NCBI GenBank assembly: GCA_036269135.1
Contig: DATASQ010000002.1
Coordinates: 1-64,000 of the forward strand
Direction of reading: 5' to 3'
Length of the DNA stretch: 64,000 bases
Source of the DNA: Palsa-343 sp036269135
GTDB lineage: Bacteria > Acidobacteriota > Terriglobia > Terriglobales > Acidobacteriaceae
Shown: piece by piece, positions 16,447 to 25,199 of the stretch
Numbering within the stretch: the first letter of the stretch is position 1
Layout of the letters: each line of letters starts with the position of its first letter
The notes under the pieces: model-generated
What the model saw: only the letters and a program-made list of their open reading frames with translations
The model's database searches: none
What the model was told of the DNA's origin: nothing
Program-made: the position numbers and the translations under genes

Positions 16447-19383
16447 TCAGAACGTCGTCGCCACCGTCAGGCGGAACGTCTTGCTTGGCTCACGCAGGAT
16501 ATACGTGCCGTTATACACCTGCTCCGCCTGAGCGTAGGAGTAGTCGCCCGCGCCTCCGGCAGGAAACATGTTGCGAGTAATCAAATCCTGCCGCCTGAAG
16601 GTCGTAAACAGTTTCAACGGATTGACGGCGTAATAAATGCGGAATGGAGCGTTGATGATCGGCATCATCACGTCGAGCTCGCCACCGACCGAGTCACGTG
16701 GCACGTAATTCGTACCGGAGATCGGATTGATGGTCGGGCTGAAGCGAATCTGCTGGCCGCCCTGGCAGGTTCCGTTGATGTAGTTCGGGCAGCCGTAGAG
16801 CGGTGAGTTCAGCGCGTCAATGCCTTCGGGGCTCTGGCGCAGCTGGTCATTGCTCAGCGCCATATCCATTCCGAAGTCATCGAAGATGTTAAACCCGACG
16901 GTGCGCCCGTAAATCGGGATCATGTACTGCAGGTTGCCGGTGAAACTCGTGTCCCCGCCAATGGTCGCGATGCCATAGACCGGCAGCGGTACCTCGATGG
17001 GACCCAGGGTTGGATTCGTCGGATCGCGGGGAACCGTCGAGCCATCCGGGTTCGTGAGAGCGAACATCACCCGGGTTGGGACGAAGCCGTACGGCGTGAT
17101 GGTGCGCACGTCAAACCCGCGAATATCCTGCTCGCCGCCGGAGGAGGGCCGATCGAAAGGCGGAGCCACATCGCCGCCGAACCCTCGAATGTAAATCGCC
17201 TGCAGCCGCATACCCAGAGTGTTGCGCCCCTGCTTGTTGAACCAGAGTCCTTTCACCGGCGTGAAGCGCTTGTACTCGACGACGGGCTGGATGAACCGAA
17301 CGCTGCCCCAGATGCCGGCAATCTTCACCGTTGCCGCCAGAGACTGTCCGGAGTGCGGCAGATAATTGCTGTCGATATTGCTCGAGTCGTAGCTGAACAG
17401 CGCCGCGCTGGTGACGATCCCTTCCAGGGCGTTCTGCCCCTGAATGCCGCTGCGGAACGCAAGCGTCTGGAACAGGTTGCTCGACGCCTGGCTGAACGCG
17501 CGGACCGTCGAGCTATCCCATGAATAGGTGGCGCCGACCCGCGAGAAGCCGAACAGGCTGAAGTGCCGGAGCGGATAGGTGGCGGAGAGCGTGAAGCCCT
17601 TGCGCCCCTGATTGTAGTTCTGCAGCAGCGAGGAAACCGCGGAGCTCTGGTTCGCGCTCGTGCCGCTCAGCGAGTAGCTCTTCGAGGCGTTGTAGTCCGT
17701 CTTGCTGTCGAAGACCTGGAAGCCGAGATTGAGCGGCCGGTTCCGCACATAGGGCTCGTTGAAGGCAAACAGCAGCTGCCGGTTGAGGCTGCCGGCATTT
17801 GCCTGCACGCTCAGCGTTTCGCCCAACCCGAGGAAGTTGTTGGTCTGGTAGTTCAGCCCCAGGAAAGCCCCGGAGAGTCCGCTGACGCCGCCATTCAGAC
17901 CAATCGAGTTCTTGCCCTTCTCCTGCACCTTCAGGAGAAGATCCACCGTGCCGGCTTCCGTGTTCTGGTGCGTCTCGGAATCCTGATCGACCCGTAGCTG
18001 GTTGAAGTACTGGAGCTGGTTCAGGCGCAGCAGGCTGAGTTCCCACAGATGGCTGTTGTACACCTGGCCTTCCTGGAGGAGCAGCTCGCGGCGGATCACG
18101 AAGTCGCGGGTGACGGTGTTGCCCTGAAACTCGATCCGCGAGACGGTGAACTGCTTGCCTTCGTCGCAGTCGACCGTCCAGGTGACGGTGTGATTCGCAT
18201 CGTCGAACGAGGGCGTCGGGATGGCGCTGAAGTCGATGTAACCGTCCTGGCTGTAAGCCTTGCGCAGGTTTTGCAGCCCCTTCTGGAAGGCGGTCAGGTT
18301 GAAGATCGATCCGTCCTTCACATTGAAAATGGCGCGCAGCGCTTTCGGATTGGCGTGGCCGATATTTCCCGTGAACTTGATGCCCGTCAGGCGGTAGCGA
18401 TCCCCCTCCTCAATGTTCATATGGATATCGATCCGCTTACCCTTACGGGGACGGAACGTGAACAGAGAGAGCCCGCTCTCATTACGAATGTGGGTTTGCG
18501 GCTCACCTACGGTTGCGCGCAGATAGCCGCGGTCCTGGTAGGCCAGGCGAACGCGCTCCGAATCCTCTTCCAGCTTGCTGGCATCGTAGGTTCGCGCAAA
18601 CAGGTTCTCAAAAATAATGGAGTGCGGGATCCCCACCGGCCGCAGGTTCCGCATCGCCTCGCGCAGCGTGCGCGAGTTCACATGATGATTCCCGCTGAAG
18701 CCGATCTTGCCTACCTTGACCGTCGGCCCTTCCTTCACGTTGAAGATCAGCTGGACGGACGCCGGCGGTATGTCTTTCACCTCGGGGCGCACGATCGCAA
18801 ACTGGTGACCGTGCTCCGCCAGCATTTCCCTGATCACGGTGACAGCGTGCGCGATCCGCGCCGGGTCGTACTGGCTCTCGACCGACAGCCCGACCTTCTC
18901 CTTCTTGAAGCGGTCCAGCACGTCGGACTGGGTGACCGAATTCAGCCCCTTGTAAGTGATATCGCGGATCGTGGGCTTCTCGCGCACATAGACGTCGAGG
19001 ATGATGCCCTGCGGCGTGTCCTCTTTCTCGATGCGCACGTCCTCGAAATAGCCGGTATTCCAGAGCGAGTTGAAGTCGCGCTCGACCGTCAGGGGATCGA
19101 AAGGTTCGCCGACGCGGCTGAACATGCGGGCCAACACCGTTTCCCTCGGGATTCGGCGGGCGCCAATGACGCGAATCTCAATGATTTTCTGCTGGCCGGT
19201 CGCGGCCGTCGCCCCGGCGTCATCCTGCTGAGCAAATATCGGCGTACCCGGCACCACAGGAGCCAGAAGGAGAACCAACATCAGGCAGCGCCCCAGGAGC
19301 CGGCGGCATTTCCTGCTGAATACGTGCGGGGAGCCAGCGCTCCAGGAGTTCACGGGAAAAATAAGCACACCCTCACTGCTCAA
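16447..19383 (-). CDS. bamA: Outer-membrane protein assembly factor BamA
   Basis: About 970 residues. A signal segment (MLVLLLAPVVPGTPIFAQ) is followed by five POTRA repeats, beginning at IIEIRVIGARRIPRETVLAR and reaching the last one at FTVSRIEFQGNTVTRDFVIRR near residue 400-480. The Omp85 barrel then runs to the C-terminal aromatic strand (TFRLTVATTF), with a lid-loop-like IRGF motif in GEQDIRGFDVR. It inserts barrel proteins into the outer membrane. The start is uncertain: the longest frame begins at TTG 19383, while GTG 19353 or ATG 19281 would also leave a signal peptide. It is longer than E. coli BamA (810), mainly in the barrel loops. Skp follows on the same strand. Confidence 0.95.
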   Translation of the reverse strand: MSSEGVLIFPVNSWSAGSPHVFSRKCRRLLGRCLMLVLLLAPVVPGTPIFAQQDDAGATAATGQQKIIEIRVIGARRIPRETVLARMFSRVGEPFDPLTVERDFNSLWNTGYFEDVRIEKEDTPQGIILDVYVREKPTIRDITYKGLNSVTQSDVLDRFKKEKVGLSVESQYDPARIAHAVTVIREMLAEHGHQFAIVRPEVKDIPPASVQLIFNVKEGPTVKVGKIGFSGNHHVNSRTLREAMRNLRPVGIPHSIIFENLFARTYDASKLEEDSERVRLAYQDRGYLRATVGEPQTHIRNESGLSLFTFRPRKGKRIDIHMNIEEGDRYRLTGIKFTGNIGHANPKALRAIFNVKDGSIFNLTAFQKGLQNLRKAYSQDGYIDFSAIPTPSFDDANHTVTWTVDCDEGKQFTVSRIEFQGNTVTRDFVIRRELLLQEGQVYNSHLWELSLLRLNQLQYFNQLRVDQDSETHQNTEAGTVDLLLKVQEKGKNSIGLNGGVSGLSGAFLGLNYQTNNFLGLGETLSVQANAGSLNRQLLFAFNEPYVRNRPLNLGFQVFDSKTDYNASKSYSLSGTSANQSSAVSSLLQNYNQGRKGFTLSATYPLRHFSLFGFSRVGATYSWDSSTVRAFSQASSNLFQTLAFRSGIQGQNALEGIVTSAALFSYDSSNIDSNYLPHSGQSLAATVKIAGIWGSVRFIQPVVEYKRFTPVKGLWFNKQGRNTLGMRLQAIYIRGFGGDVAPPFDRPSSGGEQDIRGFDVRTITPYGFVPTRVMFALTNPDGSTVPRDPTNPTLGPIEVPLPVYGIATIGGDTSFTGNLQYMIPIYGRTVGFNIFDDFGMDMALSNDQLRQSPEGIDALNSPLYGCPNYINGTCQGGQQIRFSPTINPISGTNYVPRDSVGGELDVMMPIINAPFRIYYAVNPLKLFTTFRRQDLITRNMFPAGGAGDYSYAQAEQVYNGTYILREPSKTFRLTVATTF

Positions 19384-19582
19384 AATCGGGCCAATCTTTG
19401 GGAAAAGGCGATTATATCAGCGCGAATCCGACGCGCGGCTACGCCTGTCCCAGGCTGAGCGTTGCTCTCCGCAGGGCAGCGCGTGTAGCTGATTCCTGCC
19501 CGCCATCAACGGCAGCACCACTCCACTCCTCTCCCCGTGCAGCGGCGATGGCGACTGGAACTGCCTGGGGTTGAAATTTGGA

Positions 19583-21739
19583 TTAGTTTATCGGAGATTC
19601 GCCGGCCGCGGCACGCCGGACCTCGACCAGCACCGAATAGAAGACCGGCCCGCCTCCCAGATCGTTGAGCCGCTGCGGCGTGAGAAGGTTCACGTTGTGA
19701 CCGCCGGCGGAGAGCTTGTTCCAGTTCAGTCGCGCGGCCACCACTCCCGGCTGTACCGCGCCGTTGACGTGAGCGCACAGCCGGAGGCTGCCGCGGTCAT
19801 TGAACACGTCTACAGCGTCCCCCTCGGCAATGCCTCGTTCGGCGGCATCGTCGGTATGAATCTCCAGAACCCCGTTGTACGCCGACTCCATCTCCCGATG
19901 TCCGGGCAAATTGGGAAAGGTCGAATTCATGTAGTTGTCCGCTTTGCGCGGCAGGAACTCCAGCGGATAGCGCTCGTGCGCGGCCGCATGGCGCGACTCC
20001 GGCGATGGCTGGAAGGCAGGCAGCGGGTCGGCCCCTGCCGCGGCCAGCGCATCGGAATAGAACTCGATCCTGCCGCTGGGCGTGGCAAAAGGGCCTTCGG
20101 CAAACGGAAGGAACCGCTGCTCGCCCGGGGTACCGCCAAAGCGAAGCCGCTGCATGCCGCCTGCGCCGGCGAGCGTCTCCGGCGTTATGCCGGCCAGCCA
20201 GGGATGCTGCCGATCGGGTTCCGAGGACTCCAGAGCCTGCGCGATCAGATCGTCCGGGGTATCGCCGAAGCAGGGCTCGGGAAAGCCCATGCGCTGGGCC
20301 AGCTGCGAAAAGAGCCACACGTTCGAGCGCGCTTCGCCCAGCGGCGCGACGGCCTGCTCCGAGAGCTGGACGTAGTAGTGACCGTAGGCGCCCTGAATGT
20401 CCTTATGCTCCAGGAAGGTGGTGGCCGGCAGCACGATATCGGCGTAGTCCGTGGTGTCGGTGAAGAACTGCTCGTGGACCACCGTGAAGAGGTCCGCGCG
20501 CGAAAGCCCGCGCAGAACCGAGCCCTGATCCGGAGCCACTGCCGCGGGATTCGAGTTGTACACAAACAGAGAATGGACGGCCGGCTCGCGCAGTTCAGTG
20601 AGCGCCTCGCCGAGCATGGACATATTCACCACCCGTGCCGGATGCCCGAGGGGGCTGGCCGTCATCAGGTCCGGGCGTTCCAAAGTTTCGCGGTTCCAGG
20701 CGAAAGCCCCGCTGGTCGAGAGCTGCAGCCCTCCGCCGTAATGCTTCCACGCGCCCGTGAGCGCGGGCAGCATGGTGATCGCGCGCACCGCCGCACCGCC
20801 GTTGTCACTGCGCTGCACGCCGTAATTCAGCCGAATGACCGCGGGCGCCGTGGTCCCGTAGAGGCGCGCGAGCCGTTCCACATCCTCGATCGCAATGCCG
20901 GTGATCGCCGCCACCCGCTCCGGCGGATAAGCCTCCACCCGCTCCCGCAAAGGCTCGAAGCCCCAGGTCCAGCGCGCGACATACTCCTCGTCATAGAGCC
21001 GGTCGCGGATGAGAATGTGCATCATCCCCAGCGCCAGAGCGGAATCGGTCCCGGGCCGGATCGGGATATGCCAGTCGGCGGCGCGAGCCGTGCGCGTCGC
21101 ATAGGGGTCAATGACCACAAGCTGCCCGCCGTTCCGGCGCGCCTCCTCCACAAACGGCCAGAGGTGAATGTTGTTGCCGTGGATATTTGCAGCCCACGCC
21201 AGAATCAGTTTTGCGTGCCGGAACGCCTCGGTATCGGTCCCGAGTTTCTGGCCATAGACCGATTTCAGCGCCTGCCCGCCGGTTTCCGAGCAAATCGTTC
21301 GCGCCAGCTGCGATGCCCCCAGCCGGTGAAAAAAGCGCCGGTCCATCGATCCATAGCCGAGAACGCCAATCGTCCCGGCATACGAGTAGGGAAGGATCGA
21401 CTCGGGACCGAACTCGCTTGCTACGGATGCCAGCCGATGCGCAATCGTCTCCAGGGCCTCGTCCCAGGAGATCCGCTCGAAGGATTCCGCTTCCTCCCGC
21501 CATGGCAGAGGACCTTTCGGAACGCCGGCGCGTCGCCGCATGGGATACAGCAGGCGGTCGGGGGAGTAGACGCGGTCCAGATACTTGGCCACCTTGCCGC
21601 AGAGAAACCCGCGCGTCACCGGATGAGCCGGGTCGCCGCGCATCCGCGTCGCGCGCCCGCTTTCGTCGATCGTCACCAGCACCCCGCAGGAGTCGGGACA
21701 GTCATGCGAACAGACGGCGTGGACGGTCCGGGAGGGCAT
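19583..21739 (-). CDS. Molybdopterin-dependent oxidoreductase, DMSO-reductase superfamily
   Basis: 718 residues. The N-terminal CSHDCPDSC with a further cysteine in GFLCGK (about residue 47) is the [4Fe-4S] domain. Molybdopterin guanine dinucleotide domains follow (AWAANIHGNNIHLW, VVIDPYATRTARAADWHIPI, LPATTFLEHKDIQGAYGHYY), and the C-terminal molydop-binding domain carries LPRKADNYMNST and GVVAARLNWNK. There is no Tat signal, so it is cytoplasmic. It belongs to the broad anaerobic-dehydrogenase-like group annotated only as molybdopterin oxidoreductase; the substrate is unknown. The histidine kinase gene ends 30 bp upstream on the same strand, so the two may form one transcript. Confidence 0.88.
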   Translation of the reverse strand: MPSRTVHAVCSHDCPDSCGVLVTIDESGRATRMRGDPAHPVTRGFLCGKVAKYLDRVYSPDRLLYPMRRRAGVPKGPLPWREEAESFERISWDEALETIAHRLASVASEFGPESILPYSYAGTIGVLGYGSMDRRFFHRLGASQLARTICSETGGQALKSVYGQKLGTDTEAFRHAKLILAWAANIHGNNIHLWPFVEEARRNGGQLVVIDPYATRTARAADWHIPIRPGTDSALALGMMHILIRDRLYDEEYVARWTWGFEPLRERVEAYPPERVAAITGIAIEDVERLARLYGTTAPAVIRLNYGVQRSDNGGAAVRAITMLPALTGAWKHYGGGLQLSTSGAFAWNRETLERPDLMTASPLGHPARVVNMSMLGEALTELREPAVHSLFVYNSNPAAVAPDQGSVLRGLSRADLFTVVHEQFFTDTTDYADIVLPATTFLEHKDIQGAYGHYYVQLSEQAVAPLGEARSNVWLFSQLAQRMGFPEPCFGDTPDDLIAQALESSEPDRQHPWLAGITPETLAGAGGMQRLRFGGTPGEQRFLPFAEGPFATPSGRIEFYSDALAAAGADPLPAFQPSPESRHAAAHERYPLEFLPRKADNYMNSTFPNLPGHREMESAYNGVLEIHTDDAAERGIAEGDAVDVFNDRGSLRLCAHVNGAVQPGVVAARLNWNKLSAGGHNVNLLTPQRLNDLGGGPVFYSVLVEVRRAAAGESPIN

Positions 21740-21769
21740 GGTTCATTGTAGTGGGGAGTCGATTCTCCG

Positions 21770-23236
21770 CTAACGGATTTCAGCTTTGGCCGCGGACTCT
21801 GCGGCCTCCGCCACCGGCTCGACCGCGGCCACCGGCAGCGTGAAGAAAAATGTCGCTCCGGCGCCGAGCTCGCTCTCCACCCGGATCGTCCCGCGATGCG
21901 CCAGCACGATGTGCTTCACAATGGCCAGGCCCAGGCCGGTGCCGCCCGATTCCCGGGAGCGCGCCTTGTCGACGCGATAAAAGCGCTCAAAGATGCGGTC
22001 CAGGTGCTCCAGGGCCATGCCCTGCCCAAAATCCTGCACGTAAAACTCCACCGCATTCTCCACGGGCCGCGCCCCCACCACCACGCGGTGTCCGGACGCG
22101 CCGTACTTCAGCGCGTTCTCGATCAGGTTGCCGAACACCTGGGTCATGGCATCCACATCCGCCAGGACCAGCGTGTCGGTCTTGTCGCCGGCTTCGAGGG
22201 CAACTCCCGAATCGACCGTCATCCCGGCCAGCGATTCGATCGCGTCGTGCACCAGCGCCGATGCCCGAACCGGCTGCACCTTCGGCTTGTGTTCGCCGGA
22301 TTCCACCTGGGCGAGAGCCAGCAGATCTTCCGTCAGCCGGTTCACGCGGCGTGCATTCTTCATGATGATGGTCATGAATTCGCGCGCGTGATCCGGCAGC
22401 TCCATCTCGTCCTCAAGCAGCGTCTCCACATAGCCGGAGATCGACGTCAGCGGCGTGCGGAGTTCGTGGGACACATTCGCGATAAAGTCGCGGCGCATCT
22501 TCTCCGCCCGCTCGATCTCGGTCACGTCATGCAGCACGGCCACAGCGCCGCCATCCGGTGTCGGGGCGGCGCTGACCTCGTAGGCCCGGCCCGGCACCAC
22601 GGAAATCGCCCGCCCCGAGACAATGCGGCGCTCGCGCAGGGCCGTCTCCACGCAGCGCAGGATCTCCGGATCGCGCACGCTGACCACCAGCGCCTTGCCC
22701 GCCCGCACCGCTCCCGGCGCGATCCGCTGCATGACAGCATTCGACCAGCTCACCTGTCCGGCCCCGCTCACCGCGATGACCGCTTCCTGCATGGAGTCCA
22801 GCAGAGCCGCCAGCTCGCGCTGTTTGCTCTCCAGAGCGTGAAACGACTGCTCGAGGCGGCCCGCTGTGGCGTCCAGGGCCAGGGCCACCTCCCCAATCTC
22901 ATCCGTGGCGTCTTCTTCGATCCGCGCCGTGAAGTCCCCTGTGGCGATCCGATTCGAAAAGGCGACGATGCGCCGCAGGCGAACCGCGATCCGCTTCGCG
23001 AAAAAAGCGGAAGCCAGCGTGGCCACGACCAGGGAAATCAGAGTGGCGATGAGCAGATCGCGGCGCAAGACGTGCAGTGCGGCCGCCTGCTGCATCGCGC
23101 CGAGCGAAGCAACCCGGGCCTGCTCATGCAGAGAGTGCTCGACGATGTTGCGGAAGGAAAAATCAAGGATAGCGGTTCCGATGCAGAGCACCAGAACAAA
23201 CGAGAAGAGCAATTTGGAAAAGACTCTGCCGGTCAC
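21770..23236 (-). CDS. PhoR-like sensor histidine kinase
   Basis: 488 residues. One N-terminal helix (LLFSFVLVLCIGTAILDFSF) and a second at about 60-80 flank a very short periplasmic part. A HAMP domain (RIVAFSNRIATGDF), a PAS domain (LLDSMQEAVIAVSG), HisKA with FIANVSHELRTPLTSISGY, and HATPase_c with ENALKYG, DFGQGM and GGTGLGLAIVKHI follow. It phosphorylates a partner regulator, most likely the OmpR/PhoB-type protein encoded upstream at 23829-24542. The order resembles PhoB-PhoR, with a DinB-like gene between them. The small sensory loop suggests sensing through an intramembrane or cytoplasmic PAS signal. Confidence 0.92.
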   Translation of the reverse strand: MTGRVFSKLLFSFVLVLCIGTAILDFSFRNIVEHSLHEQARVASLGAMQQAAALHVLRRDLLIATLISLVVATLASAFFAKRIAVRLRRIVAFSNRIATGDFTARIEEDATDEIGEVALALDATAGRLEQSFHALESKQRELAALLDSMQEAVIAVSGAGQVSWSNAVMQRIAPGAVRAGKALVVSVRDPEILRCVETALRERRIVSGRAISVVPGRAYEVSAAPTPDGGAVAVLHDVTEIERAEKMRRDFIANVSHELRTPLTSISGYVETLLEDEMELPDHAREFMTIIMKNARRVNRLTEDLLALAQVESGEHKPKVQPVRASALVHDAIESLAGMTVDSGVALEAGDKTDTLVLADVDAMTQVFGNLIENALKYGASGHRVVVGARPVENAVEFYVQDFGQGMALEHLDRIFERFYRVDKARSRESGGTGLGLAIVKHIVLAHRGTIRVESELGAGATFFFTLPVAAVEPVAEAAESAAKAEIR

Positions 23237-23323
23237 GCAGCCATCCTGGTTGTGGCTAGTGTCGCCGTCATGGTTGCGTTCATTATCGCCTGCCCCGGGC
23301 CTGCAGAGCGGTGCCCGGCAAAG

Positions 23324-23818
23324 TTAGCGCGCGTCGTCCGCCGACGGGCCGTACATCCCCGGGACCGGAACATCCAGTAGCCGCAGATAAACGCTGAGCT
23401 GCCCGCGGTGGTGAATCAGGTGATTGAAAAAGATTCGGCGAAGCGCCAAAGCGCGCGGTAACGTCACCATCGTCTGCTCCCCGAACTTCAGCGTCCAGAG
23501 GGCGGAGAGCTGATCCTCGCGCAGGCCGCTCAGTGCCGCTTTGGCGGCAGCGGCGGCTTCGTCGAAATGGGCCAGCAGATCGGTCTGCGATGCTGCCTGG
23601 AAGGGAGGGGTTCCGGGGTTGCGAACAAAGCTGTCCGCCGTCACGATCGAGACGCAGCGGCTGGGCAGGTCGGCCACGTGCGATGCCAGGCGCCCCAGGG
23701 TCATCGACTTCGCGTGCGGCTTCCAGGAGAAGCTGGCTTCGGGCACCCGCTCGAGCATCCGCCGCGTCCCGGCGCCCTCGTCGGAGAATTCCTGCTGCAG
23801 CAGTTCCGAGATCGTCAT
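23324..23818 (-). CDS. DinB-family (DUF664-like) four-helix metal-binding protein
   Basis: 164 residues, typical for DinB/YfiT-like proteins. It opens with MTISELLQQEFSDEGAGTRR, has an early histidine in GRLASHVADLP and ends with FFNHLIHHRGQLSVYLRLLDVPVPGMYGPS; these would supply the three-histidine metal site. Many relatives are thiol-dependent S-transferases using bacillithiol or mycothiol, or damage-inducible proteins of unknown activity. It starts 10 bp after the response-regulator stop and is followed after 87 bp by the histidine kinase, so it lies inside a two-component operon. ATG 23818 gives the family-like N-terminus. Confidence 0.88.
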   Translation of the reverse strand: MTISELLQQEFSDEGAGTRRMLERVPEASFSWKPHAKSMTLGRLASHVADLPSRCVSIVTADSFVRNPGTPPFQAASQTDLLAHFDEAAAAAKAALSGLREDQLSALWTLKFGEQTMVTLPRALALRRIFFNHLIHHRGQLSVYLRLLDVPVPGMYGPSADDAR

Positions 23819-23828
23819 GCCTGCAATC

Positions 23829-24542
23829 TTAGCTGGCGGCGCGTTCGGCCGCCTTGGGAATCTCAAAGCGGTAGCCGGCGCCGCGTACCGTCTTCAGATA
23901 ACGCGGGTTTTCGGGATCGGTTTCGATCTTTTCCCGGATGCGCCGTACATAGACGTCCACGGACCGCGGCGTGACGAAGCGCGCGTCGCCCCACACGGCG
24001 TCGAGCAGGTGATCGCGGCTGAAGACGCGCCCAGGATGCCGGGCCAGGTAGTCCAGCAGCCGGAATTCCGTCGCCGTCGTCGTGGTGAGATTGCCCTTCA
24101 CTTTAAGTTGCATGGCGCTGGCATCGATCTCCACCTCTTCAAAGACAATGGCCGACGGTGTCGATGGCCGTTCAAAGCGGCGCAGAACCGCCTTCACGCG
24201 AGCCAGCAGCTCGCGCGGGGCAAAGGGCTTGGTGATGTAATCATCAGCCCCCAGTTCCAGCCCCAGCACGCGATCGTTCTCTCCGGCCCGGGCCGTCACG
24301 AAAATGATCGGCACGGCGCTCAAAGCGGTGTGACTGCGCAGCCGGCGGCAGACGTCGAGCCCATCGCCTCCCGGAACCATTATGTCCAGCAGAAACAGTG
24401 CCGGTGCCTGGCGTTCCGCATCGGGAATCAGGCTGGCGGGACTGGAGTAGATACGGGCTGCAAACCCAGCGGCTTCCAAATGATGCTGCATCAGCCGGGC
24501 AATATCCGCGTCATCTTCCAGCACAAACACGGTCTGGCTCAT
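23829..24542 (-). CDS. PhoB/OmpR-family response regulator
   Basis: 237 residues. The receiver domain has acidic residues in FVLEDDADI, the phosphoacceptor aspartate in LFLLDIMVPGGDG, the Thr switch (FVTAR) and the conserved lysine in DYITKPFAPREL. A winged-helix DNA-binding domain follows (LTTTTATEFRLLDYLARHPG; RSVDVYVRRIREKIE; VRGAGYRFE). ATG 24542 lies behind AGGAAAGGA. The likely partner is the kinase encoded two genes downstream (21770-23236). Confidence 0.95.
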   Translation of the reverse strand: MSQTVFVLEDDADIARLMQHHLEAAGFAARIYSSPASLIPDAERQAPALFLLDIMVPGGDGLDVCRRLRSHTALSAVPIIFVTARAGENDRVLGLELGADDYITKPFAPRELLARVKAVLRRFERPSTPSAIVFEEVEIDASAMQLKVKGNLTTTTATEFRLLDYLARHPGRVFSRDHLLDAVWGDARFVTPRSVDVYVRRIREKIETDPENPRYLKTVRGAGYRFEIPKAAERAAS

Positions 24543-24818
24543 CGGGCGAAGGGGTCCTTTCCTGATCGAACTCAGGCTATCGCAGCCGGGCAAAGAGAAT
24601 GCAAAACTTCTGTTAATTTCTCCGGGGCCCTTTTCCCGAAACGCCGGGAGCGGGCAATCCCCCTCTCGTTCGCTCCATTAACGTTTGTTGTCTATGGTTT
24701 GGAGTCATTCCGCAGTGCTATACTCCCGCCATTGATGTTCCAGTAAATACCCACGGCCCAGCCTAAGCACCCGTCCGATCCGTGTTCGGGCCCGACAGAC
24801 ATTCAGGATTCTTTGCCT

Positions 24819-25199
24819 GTGGCGACCATTCTCTGTATTGATGACGAAGCTCTCGGTTTGCAGATCCGCAGGGCGGTGCTGGAGCGCGCGGGCTACCAGG
24901 TGCTCACCGCCATCGACGGGCCTGCCGGTTTGGCCCTCTTTCGCGAAGAAGCCGTGGATGGCGTGGTGCTCGACTACTACATGCCGGAGATGGACGGCGG
25001 TGCGGTCGCGGAAACCATGCGCCTGGAGCGTCCCGACATTCCCATCATGCTGCTCTCCGCCTACATCAACTTGCCGACCGAGGTGGTGCAGCTGGTCGAT
25101 ATGACGCTGCTGAAAGGCGAGGGCCCCCTTGAGCTTCTGGAAAAGCTGCGATTGATGCTGCGGTCCGCCGGATCGTCTGCGGCAGGGCTGCTCTCATGA
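24819..25199 (+). CDS. Stand-alone receiver-domain response regulator
   Basis: 126 residues, a single CheY-like receiver with no output domain. The acidic pair is in ILCIDDEALG, the phosphorylated aspartate in GVVLDYYMPEMDGG, the switch Ser in LLSAY and the lysine in LLKGEGP. GTG 24819 is preceded by AGGA at 24805-24808. Its stop overlaps the kinase start by ATGA (25196-25199), so translation is coupled. It may be phosphorylated by that kinase and act through protein contacts or as a phosphate sink. Confidence 0.88.
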   Translation: MATILCIDDEALGLQIRRAVLERAGYQVLTAIDGPAGLALFREEAVDGVVLDYYMPEMDGGAVAETMRLERPDIPIMLLSAYINLPTEVVQLVDMTLLKGEGPLELLEKLRLMLRSAGSSAAGLLS

